DNA of 64,000 nt. Source: Torymus aiolomorphi. Its lineage: Eukaryota; Arthropoda; Insecta; Hymenoptera; Torymidae. The position numbers and the translations under genes were made by a program. The notes beneath the pieces were generated by a model. It was given only the letters and a program-made list of their open reading frames with translations, was not told the origin of the DNA and made no database searches. Positions 30,466-42,180 of this stretch are shown piece after piece; positions within the stretch are counted from its first letter, which is position 1; each line of letters opens with the position of its first letter. The DNA lies in contig CM070873.1 in the NCBI GenBank assembly GCA_036365515.1, positions 220,976,376-221,040,375 on the forward strand, in the 5' to 3' direction.

Positions 30466-32921
30466 CCTTTTCGTGTTGAATACTTGCAATAATTTCTGAA
30501 CTATTTTATGTTTTCTTTCAAAAAATCTTTTCAAGGTTCTTTCAGGAAGAATTCGTGTAAATATCTTTTTTGCTATTGTGTTTTAAAAAATTTTATTGTA
30601 ACAATCTTTTTCAAACGAATTCTAAATTATTTCTTGTATTAATTCACGTGAGTTTCCCGCAACATTTCATGAAATAATTCATGAAATTATTTTCAATAGA
30701 TATTGAATTATCTTTGTGAATGATTAATTTTTATCATTCTGAAATTATTTCTGAATTATTTCGTGATATAATTCTTGACATGATTGCTGAATTGTTATGT
30801 TTTCTTTAAAAAAATCTATTAATTCACACGAGTTTCCCGGAAGATTTCATGAAATAATTCATGTAAGATTTTTGAATAGATATTGAATTATTTTTGTGAA
30901 TGATTAATTTGTATCTTTCTGAAATTATTTCTGAATTATTGCATGAAAGAATACTTGCAATAATTTCGAAATTATTTTATGTATTCTTTCAAAAAATCTT
31001 TTCAAAGTCCTTTCAGAATTAATTCGTGTAATAATTTTTTTTGCTATTTTGTTTTAAAAAATTTTATTTTAAAAATCTTTTTCAAAAGAATTCAAAATTA
31101 TTTCTTGTATTAATTCACACGAGTTTCCCAGAAGATTTCATCAAATAATTCATGTAAGATTTTTGAATAGATACTGAATTATTTTTGTGAATGATTAATT
31201 TGTATCTTTCTAAAATTATTTCTGAATTATTGCATGAAAGAATACTTGCAATAATTTCGAAATTATTTTATGTATTCTTTCAAAAAATCTTTTCAAAGTC
31301 CTTTCAGAGTTAATTCGTGTAATTATTTTTTTTGCTATTTTGTTTTAAAAAATTTTATTCTAAAAATCTTTTCAAAGTCCTTTCAGAATTAATTCGTGCA
31401 ATTATTTTTTTTGCTATTTTGTTTTAAAAAATTTTATTCTAAAAATCTTTTTCAAAACAATTCAAAATTATTTCTTGTATTAATTCACACGAGTTTCCCA
31501 GAAGATTTCATGAAATAATTCATGTAAGATTTTTGAATAGATATTGAATTATTTTTGTGAATGATTAATTTGTATCTTTCTGAAATTATTTCTGAATTAT
31601 TGCATGAAAGAATACTTGCAATAATTTCGAAATTATTTTATGTATTCTTTCAAAAAATCTTTTCAAAGTCCTTTCAGTATTAATTCGTGTAATTATTTTT
31701 TTTGCTATTTTGTTTTAAACAATTTTATTTTAAAAATCTTTTTCAAAAGAATTCAAAATTATTTCTTGTATTAATTCACACGAGTTTCCCAGAAGATTTC
31801 ATGAAATAATTCATGTAAGATTTTTGAATAGATATTGAATTATTTTTGTGAATGATTAATTTGTATCTTTCTGATATTATTTCTGAATTATTGCATGAAA
31901 GAATACTTGCAATAATTTCGAAATTATTTTATGTATTCTTTCAAAAAATCTTTTCAAAGTCCTTTCAGAATTAATTCGTGTAATTATTTTTTTTGCTATT
32001 TTGTTTTAAAAAATTTTATTTTAAAAATCTTTTTCAAAAGAATTCAAAATTATTTCTTGTATTAATTCAGACGAGTTTCCCAGAAGATTTCATGAAATAA
32101 TACATGTAAGATTTTTGAATAGATACTGAATTATTTTTGCGAATGATTAATTTGTATCTTTCTGAAATTATTTCTGAATTATTGCATGAAAGAATACTTG
32201 CAATAATTTCGAAATTATTTTATGTATTCTTTCAAAAAATCTTTTCAAAGTCCTTTCAGAATTAATTCGTGTAATTATTTTTTTTGCTATTTTGTTTTAA
32301 AAAATTTTATTCTAAAAATCTTTTCAAAGTCCTTTCAGAATTAATTCGTGTAATTATTTTTTTTGCTATTTTGTTTTAAAAAATTTTATTCTAAAAATCT
32401 TTTTCAAAACAATTCAAAATTATTTCTTGTATTAATTCACACGAGTTTCCCAGAAGATTTCATCAAATAATTCATGTAAGATTTTTGAATAGATACTGAA
32501 TTATTTTTGTGAATGATTAATTTGTATCTTTCTAAAATTATTTCTGAATTATTGCATGAAAGAATACTTGCAATAATTTCGAAATTATTTTATGTATTCT
32601 TTCAAAAAATCTTTTCAAAGTCCTTTCAGAGTTAATTCGTGTAATTATTTTTTTTGCTATTTTGTTTTAAAAAATTTTATTCTAAAAATCTTTTCAAAGT
32701 CCTTTCAGAATTAATTCGTGCAATTATTTTTTGGTAACACTTTTTTTATTTTTTTGGAAGATTTTTGAAAGTATTTTGTAAGGATTCCATATATTATTTT
32801 AAAAATTAATTTAAAATTAATTTTTTTTCCTTTTAAAATTCTTTCTAAATCATTTCAATGTATTAATTCATGAATTATTTCATGTAATTATTTCAGTTTT
32901 CTTTCATGCTGTATGGGTACG
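30466..32921 (+). repeat. ~294/367-bp tandem array with a ~1.32-kb higher-order repeat
   Basis: CACGAGTTTCCCaGAAGATTTC marks near 30649, 30829, 31123, 31491, 31785, 32079 and 32447. Spacing alternates between 294 and ~367 bp because a 72-bp block (TTTTCAAAGTCCTTTCAGAAtTAA...) is doubled in some units. 31140-31410 is nearly identical to 32460-32730 (offset ~1324). The right end, CATGCTGTATGGGTAC (32907-32922), is the inverse of TACCCACACAGCATG at 27986. No ORF. Confidence 0.8.
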
Positions 32922-32998
32922 GTAGAATCTTTCGCATAATGAATAAGCGCGGATGACCCATGAGTTTTGCGCGCTGGCCGATCAAAGCTGCCGTATAC

Positions 32999-33219
<221 letters not shown>

Positions 33220-33384
33220 GGATCGGACCGATCTGGGGCTGCTGTGTGCATTACGAGTATAATGTATGTTATCGAGCGAGTGTAGCGGCACAAGCCGTAT
33301 GACTCAACACCATTCTGAAAGAAGTATATCTTATCGCTTCAACGATTCTTGACGGTGTGAGTGTGTATTAGTAATAAAATTGAA

Positions 33385-34350
33385 AAATGAAAAAAATCAG
33401 TTTTGTATGTCCAACGATTACAAGAGTAAACTTGACTTAATGGCTTCAAAATTCCTTTTAGAGGTAGATTTTTTATAGTTCTCGGTCGAGTTCTTTGGGC
33501 AAAATGATTGGTCCATAAATTTCAGAGATATTTGAGGTTAAAAATTTTTTGACATTTTTTTAAAATCGTAATTTCTCGAGAACGGCTCTATGTATCTGAA
33601 TGGGGTGGGTGGCATTCGAAAGAGAATTAAAATACCTATATTTTCTAAAAAAATTAATTTTCTATCTATCACGGTTCTTTAGTTATCATCAAAAACAAAA
33701 ACGTGTTTTTTTTTAAACTCATAACTCGAATGATGTTATCATCAGTAACGCGCAGTGATATCTACCGCTAGGTGGTGTGGAATGAGGAAACGTCATTGAG
33801 TAGGCATTCGATGATTTTTTTTTAATTTTTAAAAAACCAACCAACAAAATGAATTAAAATGTTTAAAAATTATATCTATTATAATCTATTATAATTATGA
33901 ATTATGCATTATGAATGCATTATATTCTGCATTATTATAATTTATTTATGAGTTATGAACTTTTCTAAAAAAACACGTTTTTGTTAATAACAAAAGAACA
34001 ATGATAGCTATAAATTTCTTTTTTCTTAAAAAATATGAATTATGAAATATAAAAAAAACACGTTTTTGTTAATAACAAAATAACCTTGATAGCTATTTGT
34101 TTTACTATAAAATATAGATATTTTACTTCTATTTCAAATGATAACTTTATTTATCAGCTCAAAATTTATATAAATTTGATATAAATAAATAATAAATAAA
34201 TATATAAATTTAAAAATTAATAATTTTTAATATTCATAAATGAATTTAATTATAATTATGCAATAAATTTTGTTATTAAAAATTAATTAAAGGAATCAAC
34301 AAATTACGATTGAGGAAGCTACGGGCCAATGAATTGGCAGCGGTTTTTAT
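33385..34350 (+). repeat. Dispersed AT-rich repeat X, copy 1
   Basis: GAAAAATGAAAAAAATCAGTTTTG... CGAGAACGGCTCTATGTATC... TATCACGGTTCTTT... and the end GAGGAAGCTACGGGCCAATG + AATTGGCAGCGGTTTTT. The same order occurs in copies 2 (35258-36238) and 3 (53283-60752). The end holds the hairpin GCCAATGAATTGGC and a T-run. No coding capacity; non-autonomous. Confidence 0.75.
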
Positions 34351-34439
34351 TTTTTAAATAATAACAAGTATTTGATATAATAAAATATTTTTATAAAAAC
34401 TGCAGAAAGTTTTACATCCTATATATTTTACGCCAACGA

Positions 34440-35250
34440 TATTAAAGTTGAATTACTAAACATGTCTGCAGCAATTGACAAATTTGAACTATGTGAAACT
34501 TATGAAAATTGCATTAAAACATTATACATCTCGCAGAAATCGAAGAAATAAAAAGTGTACGTGGATTGGTTTTACGAAATATTATTCATAACGAATTAAG
34601 TGAAAACGGAAGATTAATTCTACGTTTATTATATAATAAAGCTATACAAGATAAACAGTTTGAAGGATTGCATTATGTATTACATTATCGGTGCTTTACA
34701 AGGCGAAATTTATCCTCGAAGCGACATTTTATTGGGACTAGAAGAATTGAAGAGTTTTAAATTTTTTCCGAAAGCTATATTGAAAAGCCCTTATGAGATG
34801 TATAAACTACCTCTTCGTGAAACAGTGCTTCAGTTCATATATCACATTTGTAGTGTTTGAGAAAGTCAAGAGTAGAAGCTTTATCTACATATATCAACAT
34901 GGCAAATACCTTTATTATAATATAACATCATATGCCCATAAATAATTCTCGTCACCACAAATTTTTCAAATTACTATTTCTAAACTGTCGTCGACTTTAT
35001 TACACTTCCTCTTTTCGAAGCTAAATTTGTGTATCTTGTTGATATTTTGGCTGCAATATAAGGGCGTAGTCCTTGTGTTATAAAGCTCGGCATAACGGGC
35101 CACTTTCTTTCATTTATTACTAAATTTTTGGACATAGCGCGTGACCACGGCTTGTCCTATATCTCAAATGAAATGGCCATTAAAGCGTGGGAGGAATATT
35201 CTAAAAAATTTGATCTGATTGAAGGCTTAGTTGACTTATTTTTTTTACTT
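34440..35250 (+). pseudogene. Decayed coding sequence of unknown family
   Basis: Several stretches read like one protein but in shifting frames. One is 34520-34690 (IEEIKSVRGLVLRNIIHNEL, then LILRLLYNKAIQDKQFEGL). A shift near 34685 leads to the frame of 34660-34860 (GEIYPRSDILLGLEELKSF, LPLRETVLQFIYHI). Another is 35030-35240 (FVYLVDILAAI, a stop, then VIKLGITGHFLSFITKFLDI and ISNEMAIKAWEEYSKKFD). Non-random composition and consistent strand suggest a real former gene, either host-derived or carried by an element, lying between copies 1 and 2 of repeat X. I do not recognise the family. Confidence 0.35.
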
Positions 35251-35257
35251 TTCTTTT

Positions 35258-36238
35258 GCTTCCTCCTAGAGGAAGCTTTGTGATAGTAAAAAAAGAGTTT
35301 ATGAGATAATGTGTTAGAAATGTTATTTAGCAAATTTGGAATCGAAATACTAACTAATAACTTACTAAATTTTTAGGTTTTATTATTCATTATTTTTTGA
35401 GAAAAAAAATAGTTTATAAAAAAAAGTGATTTTTTTTGTCGTTCAATAACTATAGTAAAATTAGCTTAATCACTTTGAAATTTTTTGTAGGGGTAGATTT
35501 TGTATACCAATCGAGTGAGTTCTTTGGGCAAAAGGATTGATCCATAAATTTCGGAGATATTTGAGGTTAAAATTTTTTTCAATTTTTTTAAAAATCATAA
35601 TTTCTCGAGAACGGCTCTATGTATCTAAATGGGATGTGTGGCATTCGAAAGAGAATTAAATTACATATATTTTCTAAAAAAAATTAATTCTCTAGTTATC
35701 ACGGTTCTTTTGTTATTAACAAAAACGTAAAAATTGAAAAATGAAAAAAAATGAGTTTTATATGTTCAACTATTACAAGAGTAAAATTGTCTTATTCGCT
35801 TCAAAATTCATAGTAGAGGTATATTATTGATAGTTCTCGGATGAGTTCTTTTGGCAAAATGATTGGTTCATAAATTTCAGAGATATTTGAGGTAAACACC
35901 ATCAAAGAACAACTTTAGAATATTTTTTTTATTTCGAACCAATGTACGACGAGAAGCCATTGACAGTGGACTTGAAGAAGAAAAATTTGATGAAGAATAG
36001 AACTTGAAGAAGATTGTTTTCCATTCATATAAGAATTGAAATTACAAACAAATAAATTACAAATGAAACCTCAATGAATAGCCATGAAAAAATTACAAGT
36101 TAATATTTTCCATAAAATTTTTCCAATTTTTTTCGTGAAAAATTTTTCGTGAATATTTTTCGAATTTTAATTTAATAAAAGGAATCAAAAAATTATTTTG
36201 AGGAAGCTACGTGCCAATGAATTGGCAGCGGTTTTTTT
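35258..36238 (+). repeat. Dispersed AT-rich repeat X, copy 2
   Basis: Starts GCTTCCTCCTAGAGGAAGCT, a 7-bp-stem hairpin, then TTGTGATAGTAAA. The middle matches copy 1 and it ends GAGGAAGCTACGTGCCAATG + AATTGGCAGCGGTTTTTT. The start motif is the same as at 53284, fixing the left end of the family. GAGGAAGCT occurs at both ends as a direct repeat. Internally rearranged: part of the middle is duplicated at ~35720-35900. Confidence 0.75.
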
Positions 36239-37140
36239 TCCTCTTGGTACTTAAATTTTTTTATTCACTATTTTCGAAAATAATTTTAGTCATACCTCTT
36301 AAAATGTGAACTCGTCATAATTTTATTTGATAAGCTATACTTAATTTTCTTTACTATTTAATAATATCACCTGATGGCTCAATTAATTGACTTTAAAATA
36401 GTATGTTTACGCAATAGTACGTTTATGTCTTGTAACAGATACGTTTTGAAAATGTTCACTTTCGATCACACTCTTATCACACATACGTCTCTATCTAAAG
36501 GCAAACACAAGTGTTCATTTCTTTTGTAAAACCATAGTATAAAAGGGCTTACGAGTATACGCATATGCTCTACAGTCTAAACTAGCCCACAATATGCGTC
36601 TCAAATCGGCCCAAGCACTTCTCGTAAAAAGGGGCAGTTTTGATGGTAACAACAATCCACAACTTGCAGCTCTCGGTTCGATCTCAAAATAAATTTTCTG
36701 ATATAAAGAAGACTTTTCTTATAGAGTCTATTCTACACCTCAGTGTACAGGTTAAGTGGTACAAGAGTTATAGTATCGTAAACTTTTCGTTCGTAAGCTC
36801 TTTTCAGAAATAAAGTATTTTTATTTGTAAATTGTCCAGGTGCACCATGCATTCTGAAATTTGAGAAACTGTCTCCCACGTAGAAACATAGTTCATTTGC
36901 ACCCGTGTTCTATAATATAGATTGCTAGTATAAAGCATGCACAGTTATGAATTTCTTTATTTTAATAAAATTATTGAAAACTCAACATTCAACTTCGTCA
37001 CTAGTTTGCAAGATTTTCTAGGTCTTGCGTCTACTTTCATTTACTTTGTCAGAAATTTTTCTAATGCAAATTTTTACGAAGCGACAATAACATGAAATCA
37101 CAACTGTTTTCTTTAAAAAATTGCTTATTTGAAATATAAT
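36239..37140. other. AT-rich intergenic stretch, nothing recognised
   Basis: No ORF, repeat unit or inverted ends noted. Confidence 0.4.
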
Positions 37141-37690
37141 AGTAGATTATGCACCTAGGGAGTAAAAGTACCTCGCCTTCGGCTCGGGTGACAATTTCCA
37201 TGCGATCTGGGACATTCTTTATTTTCTCTCGTGGTGCGTATACTATTTTTCGTTATAGTAAGCGTAAAGTAAATGCTTTGCGCCTGCACAGCAGGGCGTA
37301 CAGTAGGCGCTTTACGCATACTATGACAAAAAAGCTCATATCTTCGGAAAAAGAACGTATGAGATTAAACTGAGGTTATTGGTATTGATTTTTGGTCACC
37401 AGAAAACTCATCCCAATGTCTCATCAAAATCCATTACCTGGAGACTGAAATCATTGATGGGTCTGAAGTTCGCAACGTTGGAGTGCAACGAAATAAAAAA
37501 AATTTTATTTTTGCTTCATAGTTATATCCTAATTAATATTTATTTTATGTACAGATTTGCTGTTTTATAGAATAAAATAACTTTATAATAAAGGTTTAGA
37601 TGAAATTTTCATTGTTTAATAACTTAAATTAATTGTAAGAAATTATTTGGTACATTGCAAGGATGCAAACTTCAGACCCATAATCATTGC
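37141..37690. repeat. Weak inverted repeat, MITE-like
   Basis: ATTGATGGGTCTGAAGTTCGC (37453) is echoed inverted by GCAAACTTCAGACCCATAATC (37665), enclosing ~210 bp of AT-rich DNA. GCCTTCGGCTCGGGTGACAATTT at 37176 resembles TTTCAGTTCGGGTGGCAATTT at 42820. Confidence 0.4.
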
Positions 37691-37881
37691 TTTATCTCTG
37701 ATATTTTAATAAACTTATATTTATGTAAAATTTATATCATTATTTAAATGCTGATATGTATTGTTTTGCAGTGATGACAATAGAATATCCACAGCTTCTA
37801 TTGGAACATTTTTCTTTTTGAATGCCTCCTTGATACTAGTGCTGTGACGTTCACAGAGAACAAATATTTTCATAAGAGTGT

Positions 37882-39091
37882 AGGGTAAATGATACAGTTG
37901 TTGACCACTCGACAGTGATTGGCCACATTCAAAAGAAAACGTTATATTAAGCAAAATTATGTGATAGAGCTTTTTTAACGATAATTTTTGAGTTCTACGA
38001 AGATTCCTCTTTTAATTTGTATAAGTACTTTGCTACTTACTAATAATTCGAAAAGTAATTTTTGCAATATAAAAGTCGTCCTACTCGAAATCCTAAAAAA
38101 GTATGATTTTTATTGAAAACCCGTAAGAAGCGCATTGACAACTTTTTGTTGTTTCAAACCAATTATCATCTCTAATATCATTCTAACTGTTATATATAAT
38201 TAAAGTGTCCCTAGAGAACAGTATCTAATTGTTTTATTTAATATTTTTACATAAACTTTGATAAAAACAGAGTGGTCCATAACTATCGTCAAAATTACGC
38301 CATATGACAGTGATTGACCGGGCGGAGAATCACTATTTTACGGTTATATTACCACGCAATCAGTAATTGTCATGGTGGTTTTTGCTGGGTTTGTATTTTT
38401 TTTCAAGCATAAAAAAGTATAAATAAAGCATAAAATTAATAAAAATTAATTAATTAAATAATTTGAAATATTATTAAAAGCAATTATTATTTGAATCAAT
38501 AATATAAAACATAATTTTTAACATCGTATATGTAAAAACATTATTATTTACAATTCTAGGATAGATTAATTAGGATGCCGAAAGTGAAAAAAGGAGTAAA
38601 ATACCGAAAAACATACGATGAACAACACATACAAGAAGCTATACATGCATTTGATGCAGTCCGAAATGGAATGTCGTGGCGGCAGGCTTCTAAAATGTTT
38701 GGAGTTCCACGAACTACTTTGAAATTTAGACAAAGTAAGCTATTCACAAAACAGAAACCGGAATAAATATTTATTTACAAATTATGCATAATTATTTAAC
38801 GATAATACTTATTCGTTATTTATTTTTATGTAGTGGTCAATCACTATCTATTAATGGACAATGACCATCTCCAAGTGGTCAATCACTATACTTTTTCAGA
38901 TAATCGATTACTTTAATAAATTTAAAAAAAACTTTGAATTTTTTTCCAATAAATTTATTGGTTTCAAAATTTATAGGGTTCTAAAAATATAATCTATAAG
39001 TTGTTATTAGCATTTTATTATATTTCAAAATCTTATTAGCAAATGCTCCCCTTCGTTTGCTTAAGTGGCCAATAACTGTATCGTTTACCCT
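37882..39091. mobile_element. Pogo-like element 1 (TA duplication, 1.2 kb)
   Basis: TIRs: GGGTAAATGATACAGTTGTT on the left, and on the right the reverse complement of GGGTAAACGATACAGTTATT. Both are flanked by TA. Inside are four further copies of the TIR-proximal word AGTGGTCAATCACT (37913 and 38308 inverted; 38832 and 38874 direct). The only gene is a pipsqueak-type DNA-binding exon; no DDE catalytic region is seen. Pogo/Tigger transposases start with such a domain, which with TA supports the pogo call. Confidence 0.7.
38575..38766 (+). CDS. HTH-psq DNA-binding domain, exon 1 of a pogo-like transposase
   Basis: 63 codons. After a basic N-terminus (PKVKKGVKYRKTY) comes a clear pipsqueak-type helix-turn-helix: HIQEAIHAFDAVRNGMSWRQ, then ASKMFGVPRTTLKFR. 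In pogo-family transposases this domain binds the TIRs. At 38735 the coding sequence meets AAA|GTAAGC, a good splice donor, so the true exon is probably 38575-38734 and the C-terminal residues KLFTKQKPE are intronic. No second HTH (CENP-B type) and no DDE domain follow within the element, so the copy is non-autonomous or deleted. If spliced or translated alone it would be a DNA-binding domain without catalysis. Confidence 0.7.
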   Translation: MPKVKKGVKYRKTYDEQHIQEAIHAFDAVRNGMSWRQASKMFGVPRTTLKFRQSKLFTKQKPE

Positions 39092-39227
39092 ATAATATAT
39101 GTACATGTATTTGATATAATGTGATATATTTTTACTTGTACAATATAAGTTTGTTACGTAAAAATATTTCACTAATTTTTATATTTCTTCTGCTTTTGTT
39201 AAGATGAATTCTATATCATTTCGATTT

Positions 39228-39676
39228 AAGGAGGTTCTATCGGTACGTCACTAGTCAAAATGAGCGCACTTTTCATTTATGCTTTATTCGCGAGATATAT
39301 TGCGCTAAAGAAGCTGCATAGATGAACTTACACGAAATATTTAATTATTTTGTAAAATTTTATTTGGACTTATTATCAATTCTATGCAGGCTAATTTGAC
39401 TCATTTTTTGAGGTTAAATGTACTTTTTTTGTATTCAACATATTTTTATTATAAGTCAGCGTCCACCAATAAAATTTCTGAAGAGTAATAAATGTTCGTC
39501 ATAATTTCATTATCTACTACAAAAAATATGAATAGAATCTCAATCTTTAATGCTTTATAATACACAAATAAATACCTTCTGAAAATTTATATGAGTATTT
39601 TTGAGATATTTACAAACCTGTATACCAAATTTCACATGTATCTTAATTTTAATTCTATTACCGATAGAACCTCCTT
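39228..39676. mobile_element. MITE, ~450 bp, AAGGAGGTTCTATCGGTA ends
   Basis: An 18-bp perfect TIR: AAGGAGGTTCTATCGGTA at 39228 and its complement ending at 39676. The subterminal CGTCACTAGTCA on the left and TTTTAATTCTATT on the right match the corresponding positions of the larger element at 46692-51353, so it is the same family. No ORF. Confidence 0.75.
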
Positions 39677-40868
39677 CAATAAATCGTGATATTGTTTTAT
39701 ATTATTCTGTAGTTAATAGAGAAAAGAAATGTGCATAAGGCTTTTAGTCATTTTTCCTCACTCTGTGCGCAAAGTACCTATACTTCACGCACGCAAGCGT
39801 GCGCAAAATCGGGCTTTCCGCCCGTCGTTTTAAAAAATATTGTGCGATACCCTTGCGAGAGATAATTCTGGACTCGTGTAATTGTCGTGTAAACTCACAC
39901 TCGTACGTGAATCTCTCTCGCACTAGTATCGAAAAGTACTATTGTTTGTTGTATTCAGTAATGAAATGTTACTTTTAGTTGGTTATACAATAGACATTCT
40001 TTTATTGTACTGCTTTTAATTGTCAGGATGACACCACCCAGTACAACTGGGAAATTTATCCTATGGAAAGACTTGTGAATTTTTAACCGTTCCCTTCCCC
40101 GAGAAAAGTAGGAAAAAGAAAAGGAAAAATAAGTGGTTTACACTGTTTTAAATATAAGTATAATTGTATTTTATTGTGTGTCTTACCAACTGAAAATACA
40201 CAGTAGTCGTTCGCTTTCGAAGTAATTGGCAGTGATTTTGATTTATATATTCCTTAAGCGCGTCCGCTTAAATTCTTGTACCACACAGCGCGTATAATTT
40301 GATTATTAAAATACCGATTAGCGGTTTACACTTTCCGTCTTGTGCGAAATTATAATTACGTAATATAGTAATTTGATCGGAGTTACTAACGGCGCTCGTA
40401 CCGAGCTTAGTTTCCACTCTCGCGAAGGCTCTTCGCACGACGATGCAGCGGCCTCTCAAGAAAGGAGGAAGTGAGTGCTGGAGCAAGCGCGTTGTGGATA
40501 TTTAAATGTTTGCCTCTTTCAATAATAGACAATTATCTATTACCTGTTGACCTTCCAGAAGCATCTAGTTTTCGGTGATTTTCCTGTAGGTCGAAGTTTG
40601 GGTTGATCAATCGATTCGTATGCACCCGCGCTGGTTCTGTGATCGGACGACAATCTATTGTTACGCATGGGAAAATGCTTGATTTTATGGTTTCTTCATA
40701 TCCGTTCAAGCATTTTCCCCTTATACTATATATATTACATTCATTTCCCAACGGATTCAATTTCAAGAATTTATTTTAGTTCATTTTGGTTTCTTTCGTA
40801 ATGTTAATTTAAAAAAAAAGTTAGTTACAGACTTTAAAAATGTTCGAAAAATTGAATTTGTCACTCAA
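39677..40868. other. Intergenic stretch with one strong hairpin, no gene
   Basis: GGGAAAATGCTTGA (40669) pairs with TCAAGCATTTTCCC (ending ~40719) over a ~23-nt loop, miRNA-precursor sized but unsupported. AATCGGGCTTTCCGCCCGTC (39808) is a small GC hairpin. No recognisable coding sequence. Confidence 0.35.
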
Positions 40869-40876
40869 CCATCATA

Positions 40877-42180
40877 GGGGAGAGTGGGGCACAACGGGAT
40901 AGGCGGGTTGAACGGGTTCTAGTTTCATAATAAACAAAATGCTTTTAATTGTAAATTTTTATACCATTTTAAACAAAAAATAACAAATAATTTTTCGCAG
41001 AAAAGAAGAATTAATTTGGAAAAATTATGTAATTGTAAATATCTTGAAGAAATTTCGAGGTATGAGAGTACGATTTCTAAAGGTGCTTAAAATACGGAAT
41101 ACATACAAAATAATTTTTCTCTAGTCATTTTCGTTAGCATTAATAGAAAGTATAGTTCTTCTACTTTAAAATCATATTTTGATCATTTTTAATACAAATT
41201 TTTATTAATTTAAAATTATCGATTAAAAAAAAAATTGCAAGGCGAGGCATGAAAGGTTTCGCTGGGTGGGGTACCACGGGCTGCAATTTCAGACTGACGG
41301 CGCCTTAACCTTACACTACATTCGCCAACATCGTACGATTGTGAGATAAGTACTAGTAGATAAGCTATGCCGATTCTGGAGCACCGGAGTACTAAAGTTA
41401 AAGAGTTAAATGTATAAATTTCTACGATGGTCAGAAAGTATATTAAAAAGTCTACACGACTAACTTGGCAAGAAGACCAAATGCGAAGTGCAATCCAAGA
41501 TGTGTTGAATGGAAAAACCATCAAAGCTGCTGCGACTGAAGACGGAGTACCTACATCCACTCTTCAACGAAAATGCAAGGAATGTACAGAAAATTTACTT
41601 CCTGTGGTTTTAAAAAAAGGTAATTTGATATTTTTGTTATTTACTAATATTATTATGTAACCTAAAAATAAACGGGAGTGTTGATAATATTATGTACCTA
41701 CAAATGAAATGTGATAGTGTAATAATAGGTATTGCTAATTATACATTAAAAAAATTTAAACAACAAAAGAAATTCAAAGGGACTGATGAAAAAGTAAAAA
41801 TATTAAAAAAGTTAAAATTATTATTTTAATTTACATTTCATATAATCAAATGAAAGCCGAAATTATATCCTTGTATCTATTACGCCTTATCTTCAACTCA
41901 TCATGCCCCACCCTCAACTCCTCACGCCCCATCCTCAACCTCTCATGCCCCGCGTTAAAACCCAACGTCCCCCACTAGTGGGGTGTTATGGGTTTTTTGA
42001 ACTCGATCTCATTATACTTTCTGGTTTGAATAATATGAAAAATATCAACATTTACAGGTGAATATTATGTTTTTCGAAAGTTCTTTTAGACAATTGCCTC
42101 ATTCATAAGTGCTCATACCTATCGCATAATTAAATATGATGGCCAAAAGTTAAGGAGACCCATCGTGCCCCACCCTCCCC
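40877..42180. mobile_element. Pogo-like element 2 (TA duplication, 1.3 kb)
   Basis: Left GGGGAGAGTGGGGCACAACG; right is the complement of GGGGAGGGTGGGGCACGATG; TA at 40875 and 42181. Internal copies of the TIR word CATGCCCCACCCTCAAC lie at 41902, 41923 and 41944 in 21-bp steps. The one gene is a pipsqueak DNA-binding exon. Unrelated in sequence to element 1 but identical in organisation. Confidence 0.75.
41427..41660 (+). CDS. HTH-psq DNA-binding domain, exon 1 of a second pogo-like transposase
   Basis: 77 codons. A basic start (VRKYIKKSTR) leads into a pipsqueak-type HTH: WQEDQMRSAIQDVLNGKTIK, then AAATEDGVPTSTLQRKCKE. After PVVLKK the sequence is AAAAAG|GTAATTTG, a plausible donor with GT at 41620, so residues after ~64 are likely intronic. 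No DDE transposase domain follows inside the element. It shares little sequence with the psq exon at 38575 beyond the fold pattern, so the two elements were truncated to the same domain independently. Confidence 0.7.
   Translation: MVRKYIKKSTRLTWQEDQMRSAIQDVLNGKTIKAAATEDGVPTSTLQRKCKECTENLLPVVLKKGNLIFLLFTNIIM

Noticed and set aside
40268..40766. Two minus-strand frames of ~75 codons
   Set aside because: No domain, no splice borders, ordinary length for chance frames at this composition.
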